From: Candidatus Vecturithrix granuli
GTDB lineage: Bacteria > Moduliflexota > Moduliflexia > Moduliflexales > Moduliflexaceae
Direction: 5' to 3'
Assembly (NCBI GenBank): GCA_000739535.1
Contig: DF820465.1
Span: 863,596-927,595 of the forward strand
DNA: 64,000 bases
Position 1 is the first letter of the stretch; every line of letters starts with the position of its first letter. Shown here piece by piece: positions 18,210 to 27,437 of the stretch. The notes under the pieces are model-generated. The model did not search any database. It was not told the DNA's origin and saw only the letters and a list, made by a program, of their open reading frames with translations. A program made the position numbers and the translations under genes.

Positions 18210-20327
18210 ATGCACAAGTTCTCACAATTTGATCTGCATCTGAATATCCGCAGGCTTCCTCTGACTTACTCTTTAGGGGACCTGACAGCAATTCGGGAGA
18301 TTTTCACGCCTGAAAACGGCGATAGCGGACGCACGCAACTCCCGAATCTTCCGCCGATTTCCGAGCCGATCTTGCAGAATGGCAATGAAATCGAAGGGTA
18401 TTTTGTTCAACATTCTCCGGCGATCATGGTGGCCATCAGAAAGTTTTTACAAGAAATCGCCGCCCAAACCAAACTCGATCAGCAATCCAGAAAACCTCAA
18501 CACTCCGAACTGATCCAGAACTATGCGGACGTGCGGCGCGAGTGTATAAGCCGGATTGGCGGTCATCTGTTAGAAATCGTTAAACAGGAACGCCGCCTGG
18601 GCTTATATAATCTCTACTGGCTTGTGCTCTCAAAATATCTGGTTAACCTGCTGGAAACGGTCATTTCTGAGAAGGGGGAGAAAAAAAATCGACTTAAGTT
18701 AACCATACTTCCAATTATTGCGCAAGCTTTTCAAGAAACCATCGAGCAGGTCAAGCGTTATTTCCAGAAATACGACATCCAAAAAAGGCGATATTCTCAA
18801 TATATCGATGATACCATGATCTCTCACCTGGGTTCGGCGTTTAATTATGAGTTTTCGCGGGCGGTCATTACCGAGCAGGTTCACCTGGTTTTTCCCATGC
18901 TTTCCGCGCACAATGTGTTAGAGTGCGCTCAGGCAATCTTCGCGCCTGAAAATAAAAAATATCATATCAGCTATCAGGAATTTTTTGAAATCTATTCCGG
19001 TGTTCGGGCATATATGGAGAGGCAATGGGATCGCCAGGATGCAGCGTTTGGCGACATGATTGCGACGGTCTTGAAAATTCCGTTGCAGACGGTCAAGAAT
19101 ATCCCGATTGAAGCCCTCTTATTTCATCCGACCATTATTACAATTCTGGCTGAAGAAATCAAACGTTTGCCCGTAAAAGGGGCGAGTCGCAAGAAGGTAT
19201 TGTTTAAAAGCTGGACGCCTCAACTGGGGAATATGATTGGCGAAGATTCCTGGGAATTTGCGCTCAGCGATTATCTCAGCTTTGCCAAGGATCTACGGCG
19301 TTCAGAAATCATTCTGTTTCTTCGGCAGCGAATTCAATTTATTATGCCTGCCGCCAATAAGATTGCAGCGGACAATCCAAAACACCATTCAGACGAGGCA
19401 ACTGCTGATAAAATCAGCTATCAATTCGAGAAAGGGGCAATCATCAATGACTTGCGCCATGTCACCCTACTTTTACTCGATTTGCGAGGGTTCACCGAAC
19501 TTTCAGCCAGCGACATCAGCGACCATCAACTGAAAGAGCACTTATACAATTTTTTCGATCCGGCCGTAAATATTCTCAACCACTTTGGCGGGATTATCAA
19601 AACCTATGCCGGTGACGGGATTTTAGCCTCTTTTGGCGGCCAGAAAGACCATGCGTTGAACGCTGTGCGGGCGGCTATCGAAATTCAAAAATTATTTCAG
19701 CGTCTCAAACACGATCAGAAAATCGCGTTTGCCGGGATGGGGATCGGTATTCATTCCGGGCTGGTGGAAGAAACCTATTTTTTTCCAGATTTGGAATCCC
19801 CAAGCCATAATACAGTGATTGGTCTCACGGCGAATCTGGTTGGCCGCCTGTCGTCAGGAAAAGTCGAAAAAAAGAGACAGTTTGATAAACAAGCCATTAG
19901 CGCTCTCAATGAATATCTGCAAGTTCAGACCCAGGAGGGTGATATTACGCCAGCTTCTCTGGCGATTTTTGAAGACCGCCTGTTTCAAGCCTTAGAGACG
20001 TTACAACAGCAACAATTTATTCAATCCGTGCAAGAGGAATTTGGGCAAAAAGCCTCGGTGAGCGTTGTGCATGGCGTCTTAAACAATAATGGCATTGCGA
20101 TCAGCAATGCCACGTTTAAACACATTCACGCGCTTGAGTCATTTCAAGAAATAGAAGCCAAAAGCAGCGTCAAATACAGTTATCTTGACAAGGTTCTTCA
20201 GGAACGCATTCTGCTGATAAAAGCCGGAGATGCCATGTTTAAAGGGATTGAAGGGAAGTTTCCGGTTTGGGGCGTGTATGTGGATCGGAAAGCCTCGACA
20301 GCCAAGACTAAACATCCTTCAACTTAA
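18210..20327 (+). CDS. Class III adenylate/guanylate cyclase with a long novel N-terminal region
   Basis: 705 residues with no membrane helices. Residues 1-400 are an alpha-helical region I do not recognise. From about 412 a class III cyclase domain begins: metal Asp424 in LLLDLRGFTEL, Lys464 and second metal Asp469 in IIKTYAGDGILASFG, and GMGIGIHSG. The transition-state Asn and Arg lie in GLTANLVGRL. The usual Asp of the GDxVN motif, which helps to read adenine, is Leu here, so substrate and activity are uncertain. It follows era by 21 bases on the same strand. Its 3' end overlaps the convergent rluB by 9 bases. Confidence 0.85.
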   Translation: MHKFSQFDLHLNIRRLPLTYSLGDLTAIREIFTPENGDSGRTQLPNLPPISEPILQNGNEIEGYFVQHSPAIMVAIRKFLQEIAAQTKLDQQSRKPQHSELIQNYADVRRECISRIGGHLLEIVKQERRLGLYNLYWLVLSKYLVNLLETVISEKGEKKNRLKLTILPIIAQAFQETIEQVKRYFQKYDIQKRRYSQYIDDTMISHLGSAFNYEFSRAVITEQVHLVFPMLSAHNVLECAQAIFAPENKKYHISYQEFFEIYSGVRAYMERQWDRQDAAFGDMIATVLKIPLQTVKNIPIEALLFHPTIITILAEEIKRLPVKGASRKKVLFKSWTPQLGNMIGEDSWEFALSDYLSFAKDLRRSEIILFLRQRIQFIMPAANKIAADNPKHHSDEATADKISYQFEKGAIINDLRHVTLLLLDLRGFTELSASDISDHQLKEHLYNFFDPAVNILNHFGGIIKTYAGDGILASFGGQKDHALNAVRAAIEIQKLFQRLKHDQKIAFAGMGIGIHSGLVEETYFFPDLESPSHNTVIGLTANLVGRLSSGKVEKKRQFDKQAISALNEYLQVQTQEGDITPASLAIFEDRLFQALETLQQQQFIQSVQEEFGQKASVSVVHGVLNNNGIAISNATFKHIHALESFQEIEAKSSVKYSYLDKVLQERILLIKAGDAMFKGIEGKFPVWGVYVDRKASTAKTKHPST

Positions 20328-21062
20328 TTTGACAGCTTCTTTCAGTTGGGTAATCTCTTCATTTGTCAAAAATCGAAATTGACCGCGCTCAAGCCCTCGT
20401 AACGTGAGCGGCCCAATCATCACCCGTTTCAACTTTGAGACGGGCAAGCGGACTTTTTCGCACATGCGTCGGATTTGTCGTTTTTTGCCCTCAAAAATGG
20501 TTAACTTCAGCCAGGTATTTTTGCCTGTGGTGCGAATAATTTTGACTTTTGCTGGTTGGGTGCGCCCATCTTCCAAATTGACGCCGTTGGATAAGATATC
20601 AAGAATTTTCTTGGATGGCAGGCCATGCACTTTTACTTCATACGTTTTGGGTAATTTAAATCCGGGATGCGTCATCCGATAGGTCAACTCTCCATCATTG
20701 GTTAACAAGACCAGACCCTCAGAATTCATATCCAGACGTCCTACGGGAAAGACTCTGGTTTTCAGGGGTCGCCCAAATAAACTCAACAGAGTCGGACGCC
20801 CTTCCGGATCAGGTTTCATCGTGGTTAAGACGCCCTGCGGTTTGTGTACGATCAGATACTGGTAGATTGAGGGAGACTGAAGTAATTTGCCATGTACTTT
20901 AATGGCTGCGCGTTGAGGATCGACTTTGATTCCCAGTTCTGTAACCACTTCTCCATTGATCGTGACGCATCCCTGTGAAATCAATTTTTCGCATTCGCGC
21001 CGGGATCCTATTCCGGCAGAAGCCAAAATTTTTTGTACTCGTTCTTGCATAAAAACAGACAT
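20319..21062 (-). CDS. rluB: Ribosomal large-subunit pseudouridine synthase, RluB/RsuA family
   Basis: An N-terminal S4 RNA-binding domain (VQKILASAGIGSRRECEKLI) is followed by the RsuA-type catalytic domain. The catalytic Asp is in VGRLDMNSEGLVLLTNDG. PKTYEVKVHG, GKKRQIRRMCEKV and VMIGPLTLRGL are also typical. It converts a specific uridine in 23S or 16S rRNA to pseudouridine. The ATG at 21062 lies inside a 13-bp inverted repeat; a second ATG four codons on (MQERVQKIL) is an alternative start. 247 residues, normal length. Confidence 0.92.
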   Translation of the reverse strand: MSVFMQERVQKILASAGIGSRRECEKLISQGCVTINGEVVTELGIKVDPQRAAIKVHGKLLQSPSIYQYLIVHKPQGVLTTMKPDPEGRPTLLSLFGRPLKTRVFPVGRLDMNSEGLVLLTNDGELTYRMTHPGFKLPKTYEVKVHGLPSKKILDILSNGVNLEDGRTQPAKVKIIRTTGKNTWLKLTIFEGKKRQIRRMCEKVRLPVSKLKRVMIGPLTLRGLERGQFRFLTNEEITQLKEAVKLS

Positions 21063-21098
21063 GCGTCATACGCTCTCATCTCACCGCGTATGACGCAT
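21061..21098. repeat. Perfect 13-bp inverted repeat over the rluB start
   Basis: ATGCGTCATACGC (21061-21073) and GCGTATGACGCAT (21086-21098) are exact complements with a 12-base loop. The element covers the first rluB start codon, so a hairpin there could mask translation initiation. Confidence 0.65.
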
Positions 21099-21137
21099 AT
21101 CGAAATGAAAAATCCTAAAAATCACCAAGACGAAACC

Positions 21138-21186
21138 GGAGTACGAAAGCTCTGCTTTCGCTGTCAAAGCAGAGCTTTCGCACTCC
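21138..21186. repeat. 22-bp inverted repeat between secG and rluB
   Basis: The arms 21138-21159 and 21165-21186 (GGAGTACGAAAGCTCTGCTT against its mirror, ending CGCACTCC) pair with one mismatch around a 5-base loop. It is a very stable hairpin in the secG-rluB spacer. A related fragment, GTGCAAGAGCTTCCGCTTTC, occurs near 52221. Confidence 0.65.
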
Positions 21187-21220
21187 TGATGTTCTTCGTC
21201 AAAACGTGCTTTAAAAGATA

Positions 21221-21652
21221 CTAGTTTGTTGGCGTTTGGGTTTCGTTCTCTGCGCTTCCGGATTCGGATTCAGGGGCAGGAGATGCTTCCTGCTCTTGAG
21301 GATTTACAGATTCAGTCTTTTCAGGCGCAGGGGCTTGTGTTTCTTGAGCAGCAGGCGTCTGCGCTTGATCTACTTGTTGCGTTTGCCCCGTTGGAACGGA
21401 TTCCAGGACTTTTGACGCTGTTCCGCCGCCGCTTGACATGATCGCCAAAGCAAACGAAGTTATCATAAACAACACCGCCGCAATGGTGGTAATTTTATTC
21501 AAAAAGCTGGCCGGTCCTGCTCCGCCAAAAAGGGTGTTGCTTGCGCCGCCAAAGGCCGCGCCCATATCGGCGCCTTTTCCCGTTTGGAGCAGCACAATGC
21601 CAATCAGAATGAAACACATAATGGTGTGCAAAATGGTCACGAATATTAACAT
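21221..21652 (-). CDS. secG: Preprotein translocase subunit SecG
   Basis: A two-helix inner-membrane protein of the SecYEG channel. Helix 1 is FVTILHTIMCFILIGIVLLQ. The conserved cytosolic loop reads GKGADMGAAFGGASNTLFGG. Helix 2 is ITTIAAVLFMITSFALAI. The start has AGGTGA about 6 bases upstream. The C-terminal 60 residues form a Pro/Glu/Gln/Ala-rich acidic tail, longer than in most SecG proteins. It lies 14 bases after tpiA in a pgk-tpiA-secG order, an arrangement common in many bacteria. Confidence 0.95.
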   Translation of the reverse strand: MLIFVTILHTIMCFILIGIVLLQTGKGADMGAAFGGASNTLFGGAGPASFLNKITTIAAVLFMITSFALAIMSSGGGTASKVLESVPTGQTQQVDQAQTPAAQETQAPAPEKTESVNPQEQEASPAPESESGSAENETQTPTN

Positions 21653-21666
21653 ACATTATCACCTAT

Positions 21667-22419
21667 CTACTGAAATTTGACGATTTGTTCAAACGAATCG
21701 GCTTTGAGGCTTGCGCCGCCAACCAAAGCGCCGTCAATATCCGGCTGGTTCATGAGTTCTGACGCATTGTCTGGTTTAACGCTTCCGCCGTATTGAATTC
21801 TGGTCGCTTCTGCCGTGGCACTGCCAAACAGGTCTTTCAAGAGTTTGCGGATGAACGCATGAACTTCCTGAGCCTGCGCCGGGGTCGCCGTTTTACCAGT
21901 ACCAATTGCCCAGACCGGTTCATACGCCAACACCACGTCAGCCATTTGTTCGGCTGAAAGTCCGGCTAACCCGTCTTTCACTTGACGTTTGATCACTTCA
22001 AAGGTTCTATTCTGTTCACGCTCTTGCAGGGTTTCGCCAATACACACAATCGGTTTTAGTTCCCCGGCTAGAGCCGCAAAAATCCGTTTATTCACCGTTG
22101 CATCGGTTTCGCCAAAATAGGTGCGCCGTTCGGAATGCCCGATAATCACATACGAACATCCGGCCGATGTTAACATCGGCGCGGAAACTTCGCCGGTAAA
22201 CGCGCCTTTATCTTCCCAATACAGATTTTGCGCTCCAAGGCCAATATTACTGTCCTTAATGACTGCATGAACCGTTGTCAAAGAGATAAACGGGGGGCAC
22301 ACCACAATTTCTACGCCAGAAACATCGCGCACCCGAGCTTTTAAATCTTCAACAAGGGCTTTAGCCTCGTCTACCACCGTAAACATTTTCCAATTTCCAG
22401 CAATAATCGGAGTTCTCAT
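21667..22419 (-). CDS. tpiA: Triosephosphate isomerase
   Basis: 250 residues. It starts MRTPIIAGNWKMF (catalytic Lys in NWKM). The electrophile His is in IIGHSERRTYF, the catalytic Glu in VLAYEPVWAIGTGK and the phosphate loop in YGGSVKPDNASELM. It interconverts dihydroxyacetone phosphate and glyceraldehyde-3-phosphate. It is transcribed with pgk upstream and secG downstream. Confidence 0.97.
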   Translation of the reverse strand: MRTPIIAGNWKMFTVVDEAKALVEDLKARVRDVSGVEIVVCPPFISLTTVHAVIKDSNIGLGAQNLYWEDKGAFTGEVSAPMLTSAGCSYVIIGHSERRTYFGETDATVNKRIFAALAGELKPIVCIGETLQEREQNRTFEVIKRQVKDGLAGLSAEQMADVVLAYEPVWAIGTGKTATPAQAQEVHAFIRKLLKDLFGSATAEATRIQYGGSVKPDNASELMNQPDIDGALVGGASLKADSFEQIVKFQ

Positions 22420-22427
22420 ACCTTGAA

Positions 22428-22530
22428 AAGTGACTAAAGTGATTAAAGGGTCAAGCGACTAAAGTTAAGAGAGATTGAGATCATAACTTTTAACTTTAAG
22501 CACTTATAACTTTAGTCATTTTAGTCACTT
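22428..22530. repeat. Long inverted repeat in the pgk-tpiA spacer
   Basis: AAGTGACTAAAGTGATTAAA (from 22428) and the mirror CTTTAGTCATTTTAGTCACT (from 22510) pair over 21 bases with two G-U-compatible mismatches. A nested AAAGTTA/TAACTTT pair lies inside. The arm itself is an imperfect tandem of GTGACTAAA. It would fold in the mRNA between pgk and tpiA. Confidence 0.65.
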
Positions 22531-22544
22531 TAGCTCACTTGATC

Positions 22545-23735
22545 TCACTTGTTTGTGAGTGCCGCGATTCCCGGCAACTCTTTTCCTTCCAACAGTTCTA
22601 ACGAGGCTCCGCCGCCGGTTGAGACAAACGACACCTTCTCACGGACTCCGGCTTGATTAATGGCTGAAACCGTATCCCCGCCACCGATAATCGAGACCGC
22701 GCCAGACTCGGCGACGACATGCGCCAATTCCATCGTGCCTTTGCTAAAGGCATCCATTTCAAATACCCCCATCGGACCGTTCCAGACCACTGTCTTTGCG
22801 CCTTTCAGTGCCTGTTTAAAGTTTTTCAGCGATTCAGGGCCAATATCCAATCCCATCCAATCGGCCGGAATGTTTTTGACACTGACAAGTTGAGTGGCGG
22901 CTGCGGCGTCGAATTTATCGGCGACAATACAATCAACCGGTAAGTGCAATTCGACGCCGCTTTTTTTAGCCTGAGCCAATACGGTTTTCGCAGTTTCAAT
23001 CAGATCTTCTTCGACCAGAGATTTTCCGATTTCAAGCCCCTGGGCTTTAAGGAAGGTAAACATCATGCCCCCACCGATAATTAGTTTATCCACTTTGGTA
23101 AGCAGATTGTTAATCACTTCCAGTTTTCCGGAAACCTTCGCGCCGCCAAGAATCGAAACAAATGGTCGCTGTGGATTATCCAGAGCCTGACCGAAGTAAT
23201 CAATTTCTTTTTCCATCAAAAAGCCAGACACTGCAGGCGCGACATATTGGGTAATGCCAACATTCGAGGCATGAGCGCGGTGCGCTGTTCCAAACGCATC
23301 ATTAACCACGCAATCCATCCCCTGCGCCAACTTTTTGGCAAATTCAGGATCATTTTTCTCTTCACCTTTGTAAAACCGGAGATTTTCCAACAAAATCACA
23401 TCCCCTGACTTTGCCGCAGCAAGGGCGTTTTTCACGATTTCCCCGATGCAATCATCGAGGAATGTTACGCTTTTTCCGAGAAGTTCTGAAAGACGTTTCG
23501 CAACGGGAGACAGGCTGTATTCTGGTTTTCGTTCCCCTTTTGGTCGTCCAAGATGGGAGGCTAACACCACCACCGCGCCTTTTTCCACAGCATATTGAAT
23601 AGTAGGCAATGCCTCACGAATTCTTGTATCTTCGGTAATCTGCTTCTGCGCGTCTAATGGAACATTAAAATCTACGCGGATAAAGACTTTTTTTCCAGCT
23701 AAGTCAAGATCACGAATGGTTAACTTTTTTTGCAT
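22545..23735 (-). CDS. pgk: Phosphoglycerate kinase
   Basis: 396 residues, normal length. Motifs are [67 protein letters not shown] and [10 protein letters not shown]. It makes ATP and 3-phosphoglycerate in glycolysis. The start has AGAGGGGAAG before the ATG and is the first gene of pgk-tpiA-secG. No gap gene is adjacent. Confidence 0.97.
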   Translation of the reverse strand: MQKKLTIRDLDLAGKKVFIRVDFNVPLDAQKQITEDTRIREALPTIQYAVEKGAVVVLASHLGRPKGERKPEYSLSPVAKRLSELLGKSVTFLDDCIGEIVKNALAAAKSGDVILLENLRFYKGEEKNDPEFAKKLAQGMDCVVNDAFGTAHRAHASNVGITQYVAPAVSGFLMEKEIDYFGQALDNPQRPFVSILGGAKVSGKLEVINNLLTKVDKLIIGGGMMFTFLKAQGLEIGKSLVEEDLIETAKTVLAQAKKSGVELHLPVDCIVADKFDAAAATQLVSVKNIPADWMGLDIGPESLKNFKQALKGAKTVVWNGPMGVFEMDAFSKGTMELAHVVAESGAVSIIGGGDTVSAINQAGVREKVSFVSTGGGASLELLEGKELPGIAALTNK

Positions 23736-23853
23736 ATCTTCCCCTCTTTTTCACGATAAAATGAGACAACAGACATGTTTTTCTTTCTTATGAAGATACG
23801 AATGAATGTGTAGAAAAATAGTCAAGCTTTTTTTATCAAGACGCGATTTCTTG

Positions 23854-23881
23854 TCAAGAATTGTATTGACAGAATTCTTGA
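23854..23881. repeat. 9-bp inverted repeat in the pgk/gmd divergent spacer
   Basis: TCAAGAATT and AATTCTTGA are separated by 10 bases that include TTGACA (23866-23871). The position between divergent genes suggests an operator or a hairpin; a regulator cannot be named. Confidence 0.35.
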
Positions 23882-23969
23882 TATTGATGCTTGTAAACAA
23901 TATTTCCTTTGTCAAAGTGTCGAGAACGACACAGACTTACGAGAATTTTATGCAGAGACAGGAGTGAAC

Positions 23970-24995
23970 ATGATGAAAAAGCGAGCGCTTTTAACAGGGA
24001 TTACCGGTCAGGACGGATCGTATTTGGCCGAATTTCTTTTGAAAAAGGGATATGAAGTTGCCGGGATTATCAGACGCCTGAGCATTCCAAATACGCGAAA
24101 CATTGAACATATTTTGGGTGATGTCACTCTGTACGACGGCGATTTAAGCGATCAAGGATCACTGGATCGGATTGTCAGAGATTTTCAGCCGGATGAAGTG
24201 TACAATCTGGCTGCGCAATCGTTTGTCAAAGTCAGTTGGCAGGAACCGATTTTGACAGGCGATATTACCGGACTCGGAGCGGTTCGCCTTCTGGAAGCTG
24301 TCAGAAATCATAAGCCTGAGGCGCGCGTCTATCAGGCTTCTTCAAGTGAAATGTTTGGGAATAACCCTAAGGAATTTCTTGATGAAAGCTGTCATTTTCT
24401 GGCAACCAGTCCGTATGCGATTGCCAAACTGTACGCCCATCGCATGACGATCAATTATCGGGAAAGTTACGGCATGTATGCCTGCGCTGGTATTTTGTTT
24501 AATCATGAATCACCGCGCCGCGGCATCGAATTTGTCACTCGTAAAATTACCTATGCCGTCGCCTGTATTGCGCAAGGCGTCAAACAATCCAAAATGGGTG
24601 GGGAAATCAAAGAACCTCTGATCAAAGAAGGCAAATTCAAACTGGGGAATATGGATTCTTCGCGGGATTGGGGCTATGCTAAAGACTATGTGGAAATGAT
24701 GTGGCTGATGCTCCAGCAGGAGACGCCAGATGAATATGTTATTGCTACCGGCCGCAACACGACTATTCGAGAATTTTTGGACATTGCCTTCAACGTGGTT
24801 GGCATTGATGACTGGCAATGCTATGTTGAACTTGATCCGCGCTTTCAACGCCCTTCAGATCTCCGGTATTTACGGGGAAATAGTTCAAAAGCCCAGCGAG
24901 AACTGGGCTGGCAACCGCAAACCACCCTGGAAGAATTGGTGCAGGTTATGGTAGAAGCGGATATCGAACTGGTGAAACACTACGAACTACGTTAA
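23970..24995 (+). CDS. gmd: GDP-mannose 4,6-dehydratase
   Basis: An extended short-chain dehydrogenase of about 341 residues. The NADP-binding motif is TGITGQDGSYLAEFL. The catalytic region includes ASSSEMFG and SPYAIAKLYAH (YxxxK). GDP-sugar motifs are NHESPRRG and NMDSSRDWGYAKDYV. It makes GDP-4-keto-6-deoxymannose, the precursor of GDP-fucose, GDP-rhamnose or GDP-perosamine for surface glycans. The start is the ATG at 23970 with AGGAG just upstream; a GTG at 23964 overlaps that site. No other sugar-nucleotide or glycosyltransferase genes lie near, so it is an isolated gene. Confidence 0.95.
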   Translation: MMKKRALLTGITGQDGSYLAEFLLKKGYEVAGIIRRLSIPNTRNIEHILGDVTLYDGDLSDQGSLDRIVRDFQPDEVYNLAAQSFVKVSWQEPILTGDITGLGAVRLLEAVRNHKPEARVYQASSSEMFGNNPKEFLDESCHFLATSPYAIAKLYAHRMTINYRESYGMYACAGILFNHESPRRGIEFVTRKITYAVACIAQGVKQSKMGGEIKEPLIKEGKFKLGNMDSSRDWGYAKDYVEMMWLMLQQETPDEYVIATGRNTTIREFLDIAFNVVGIDDWQCYVELDPRFQRPSDLRYLRGNSSKAQRELGWQPQTTLEELVQVMVEADIELVKHYELR

Positions 24996-25014
24996 ACAAC
25001 ACATCTTTGAATAT

Positions 25015-25156
25015 CGTACCTCACCAATATAATTTTGACACGTTGGTAATTTTCGTTTTAGCGAGCTTGTCACAAGTTTGTCGTTCGCGCTTTAGTGCGT
25101 TTTGCAAGCTGAAGTTGAGACTACGAACTTGGCAAAAATTACATTAGTGAGGTACG
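25015..25156. repeat. 24-bp inverted repeat bracketing the gmd / histidine kinase junction
   Basis: CGTACCTCACCAATATAATT (from 25015) mirrors AATTACATTAGTGAGGTACG (ending 25156) with two or three mismatches. The right arm overlaps the 3' end of the convergent histidine kinase gene. Inside lies a second hairpin of the CGTTTTAGCGAG/CGCTTTAGTGCG kind with CTACGAAC. It may serve both genes as a terminator or be a nested repeat insertion. Confidence 0.5.
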
Positions 25157-26074
25157 CGATGAATCTGTACTATATGGAAATGTGATTGTCACGCTAGTGC
25201 CCTGGCGTGGAACGCTCTCGATGCGTAAATTTCCTCCATGTAATTGCACTAACAACTGCACAATGGCCAGCCCCAGCCCTGTCCCTCGTTGGGCGTATTG
25301 CGTCCGTTCAAATTGAACATAAGCGCCAATCTGTGCAATTTGTTCGGCGGTCATACCGCGCCCCTGGTCCGTAATGCAAAACACCCAGGCTTGATCCTTG
25401 AGAGCGGTGATGATCGCAATCGGCGTTCCTGGTTGAGAAAATTTGAATGCATTATCGAGGAGTTCCTGGATAATTTTTTGTAAACACTCCTTTGATGTAT
25501 GCAGGATCGTATCGTTCAAATCTAAGCGGAGGTCTTCGTGTCTGCCGAATTTTTCAGCATAAGTGCGGGCAACAGATTGGATGTAGAGTCCGGTAGGCAG
25601 TTCCTCATCGCGCTGCCACTCTTCATATTTCACCTTGTCAGGGGCAGCCACCATCAGTTGTAATTTCGCATATAAAAGATAATTTTCAACAAGATGGTGC
25701 ATACGTAGGGCGCTTTCGTAAATAAATGAATAGATTTTAAAAATTGCCTCAGAATTGTGTAAGTCTTGCGGATTCTGAGACATCAAGTATTGGGTGAAAC
25801 CAAGAATGGCGTTCAGAGGCGTTCGTAATTCATGGGGTAATGTCAAACTCAAATTGACGCGTAATTCATGAAATTGTTTTGCCATGCACGCATAATTTTG
25901 TAAAAATTCTTGTAACTGTTTCAATTCATTCTGTCCATTTTTTCCTGAATATTCGTGACGAATGTTTTTAGATGCAATTAACATATCACGTTCCTTGTGC
26001 AAAAATTCTATCAGCGTGGTTAATTCTTTGAGTTGTTGCGCAATTTCTGGCTCTTTAGAAAAGTTAGCGTTCAT
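25139..26074 (-). CDS. Cytosolic sensor-less histidine kinase (HisKA-HATPase)
   Basis: From the ATG at 26074 (AAGGAG 8 bases upstream) it has 311 residues. An N-terminal coiled-coil segment precedes the HisKA box LPHELRTPLNAILGFTQYL with the phospho-accepting His. The ATPase has an N-box (QELLDNAFKFS), G1 DQGRGMTAEQI and G2 GTGLGLAIVQLL. There is no membrane helix and no recognisable sensor domain. No response regulator is adjacent, so its partner is unknown. Signals may enter through protein contact or through the coiled coil. Confidence 0.92.
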   Translation of the reverse strand: MNANFSKEPEIAQQLKELTTLIEFLHKERDMLIASKNIRHEYSGKNGQNELKQLQEFLQNYACMAKQFHELRVNLSLTLPHELRTPLNAILGFTQYLMSQNPQDLHNSEAIFKIYSFIYESALRMHHLVENYLLYAKLQLMVAAPDKVKYEEWQRDEELPTGLYIQSVARTYAEKFGRHEDLRLDLNDTILHTSKECLQKIIQELLDNAFKFSQPGTPIAIITALKDQAWVFCITDQGRGMTAEQIAQIGAYVQFERTQYAQRGTGLGLAIVQLLVQLHGGNLRIESVPRQGTSVTITFPYSTDSSRTSLM

Positions 26075-26353
26075 GTCTCCCACTCCTTCTTGAAAAGATA
26101 GTCTCTGCCCCTTTTGCTTTTCAATGGAAGATTTTCTTTCTTCTTTTCATGTGGATGTCATGCTCATCTGTCAAGTGCCAGAATGAATTCTATTTGTGTA
26201 AAGCGAGAAAAAAAAGACTTTTTCTTGACAAAGCCCGGAGGCGGAATAATGGTTAATGATAGTGGATGGTAGTGAAGTTTCGTTTGTCATTGGACGTTCT
26301 ATGAGTGAAATCACAATTTCGTTCTACATTATCATTTTATAAGGAGGAACAGT

Positions 26354-27367
26354 ATGGCAAATTTAAAGACGACCTATATGGGGATTGCGTTAGAAAATCC
26401 GATTATTGCCGGGGCAAGTGAACTGACCGGTCATCTGGAGAGTATTCAGAAAATTGAAGAATCCGGAGCCGGGGCTTTGGTCATTAAATCGTTATTCGAA
26501 GAACAGGTGCAGTTAGAACGGTTCAAATTAGAAGAAGAGGCGGAGCGTTACGCAGAACGCCACGCTGAAATGACCAGCCTCTATCCTAAGATGGAACATG
26601 CCGGACCAAAAGAACATTTGATGTGGGTTAAAAAAGCGAAAGAGGCTGTCAAAATCCCTGTATTCGCCAGTTTAAACTGCGTGAATCACGATACCTGGTT
26701 GGAATATGCCAAAATGCTTCAGGATACTGGCGTGGATGGACTGGAATTAAATTTTTACGCCAATCCGTATGAAATGGATGTCACAGGCGCATCAATCGAA
26801 GATGGACAAGTCGCGGTGGCTGAAAAAATTGTCAATGCCCTGTCTATTCCAGTCAGCGTGAAGCTCAGCGTCTTTTATGCCAATCCACTCAATGTCATTT
26901 CACGCTTCGACAATGCCGGAGTAAAAGGGTTTGTGCTCTTCAACCGTATGTTCCAGCCGGATATTGATGTTGATCAGGAGAAACATATTACCCCGTTGAA
27001 TCTGAGCCATGCGATCGACAATCGTTTGCCGTTGCGTTTTGCGGGATTGTTGTTTGGGAAACTGAAAGGCGATATTTGCAGTAATACGGGAATTTTCTCC
27101 GGCAAAGATGTTATCAAAATGCTGCTAGCCGGAAGTACATGCGTACAGATAGTGAGCGCGTTATATACGAACAAAATCGCTTCGATTCAATCCATGCTTC
27201 AGGAAATTGAAGAATGGATGGGGGATAAAAAATACACGAAACTAGAGGATTTTCGCGGCAAGATGAGCAAAGAGCACAGCAAAAATCCCTGGACATATCA
27301 ACGCGCACAGTATGTGAAACTGCTGTTTGAAGCCGAAGATATTATCAAAACCGCGCCGTTGACATAA
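26354..27367 (+). CDS. Dihydroorotate dehydrogenase-like flavoprotein
   Basis: A 337-residue (beta/alpha)8 protein of the PyrD superfamily. LENPIIAGASELTGHLESIQ, GAGALVIKSLFEEQ, VFASLNCVNHDTWLEYA, DGLELNFYANP and VKLSVFYANPLNV trace the FMN-binding barrel. A C-terminal flavin phosphate site reads FSGKDVIKMLLAGSTCVQIV. It belongs to the DHOD-like subgroup found in many anaerobes, which differs from true PyrD in length and in lacking an obvious catalytic Cys loop. The substrate is not known. AAGGAGG lies before the ATG. A terminator-like hairpin follows. Confidence 0.85.
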   Translation: MANLKTTYMGIALENPIIAGASELTGHLESIQKIEESGAGALVIKSLFEEQVQLERFKLEEEAERYAERHAEMTSLYPKMEHAGPKEHLMWVKKAKEAVKIPVFASLNCVNHDTWLEYAKMLQDTGVDGLELNFYANPYEMDVTGASIEDGQVAVAEKIVNALSIPVSVKLSVFYANPLNVISRFDNAGVKGFVLFNRMFQPDIDVDQEKHITPLNLSHAIDNRLPLRFAGLLFGKLKGDICSNTGIFSGKDVIKMLLAGSTCVQIVSALYTNKIASIQSMLQEIEEWMGDKKYTKLEDFRGKMSKEHSKNPWTYQRAQYVKLLFEAEDIIKTAPLT

Positions 27368-27381
27368 GAGGTATATCTTTC

Positions 27382-27420
27382 AGGCCGTTTCACCAGCACG
27401 GAGAAACGGCCTTTCCTCTC
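27382..27420 (+). terminator. Rho-independent terminator-like hairpin after the DHOD-like gene
   Basis: AGGCCGTTTC (27382-27391) pairs exactly with GAAACGGCCT (27403-27412), followed by TTCCTCTCTTC. It lies 15 bases after the stop codon. The U-tract is broken by C residues, so the strength is uncertain. Confidence 0.6.
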
Positions 27421-27437
27421 TTCATCTATTACTTGAA

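Noticed and set aside
26223..26260. TTGACA upstream of the DHOD-like gene as a promoter
   Set aside because: No acceptable -10 hexamer occurs at 16-18 base spacing, so the match is not strong enough to list.
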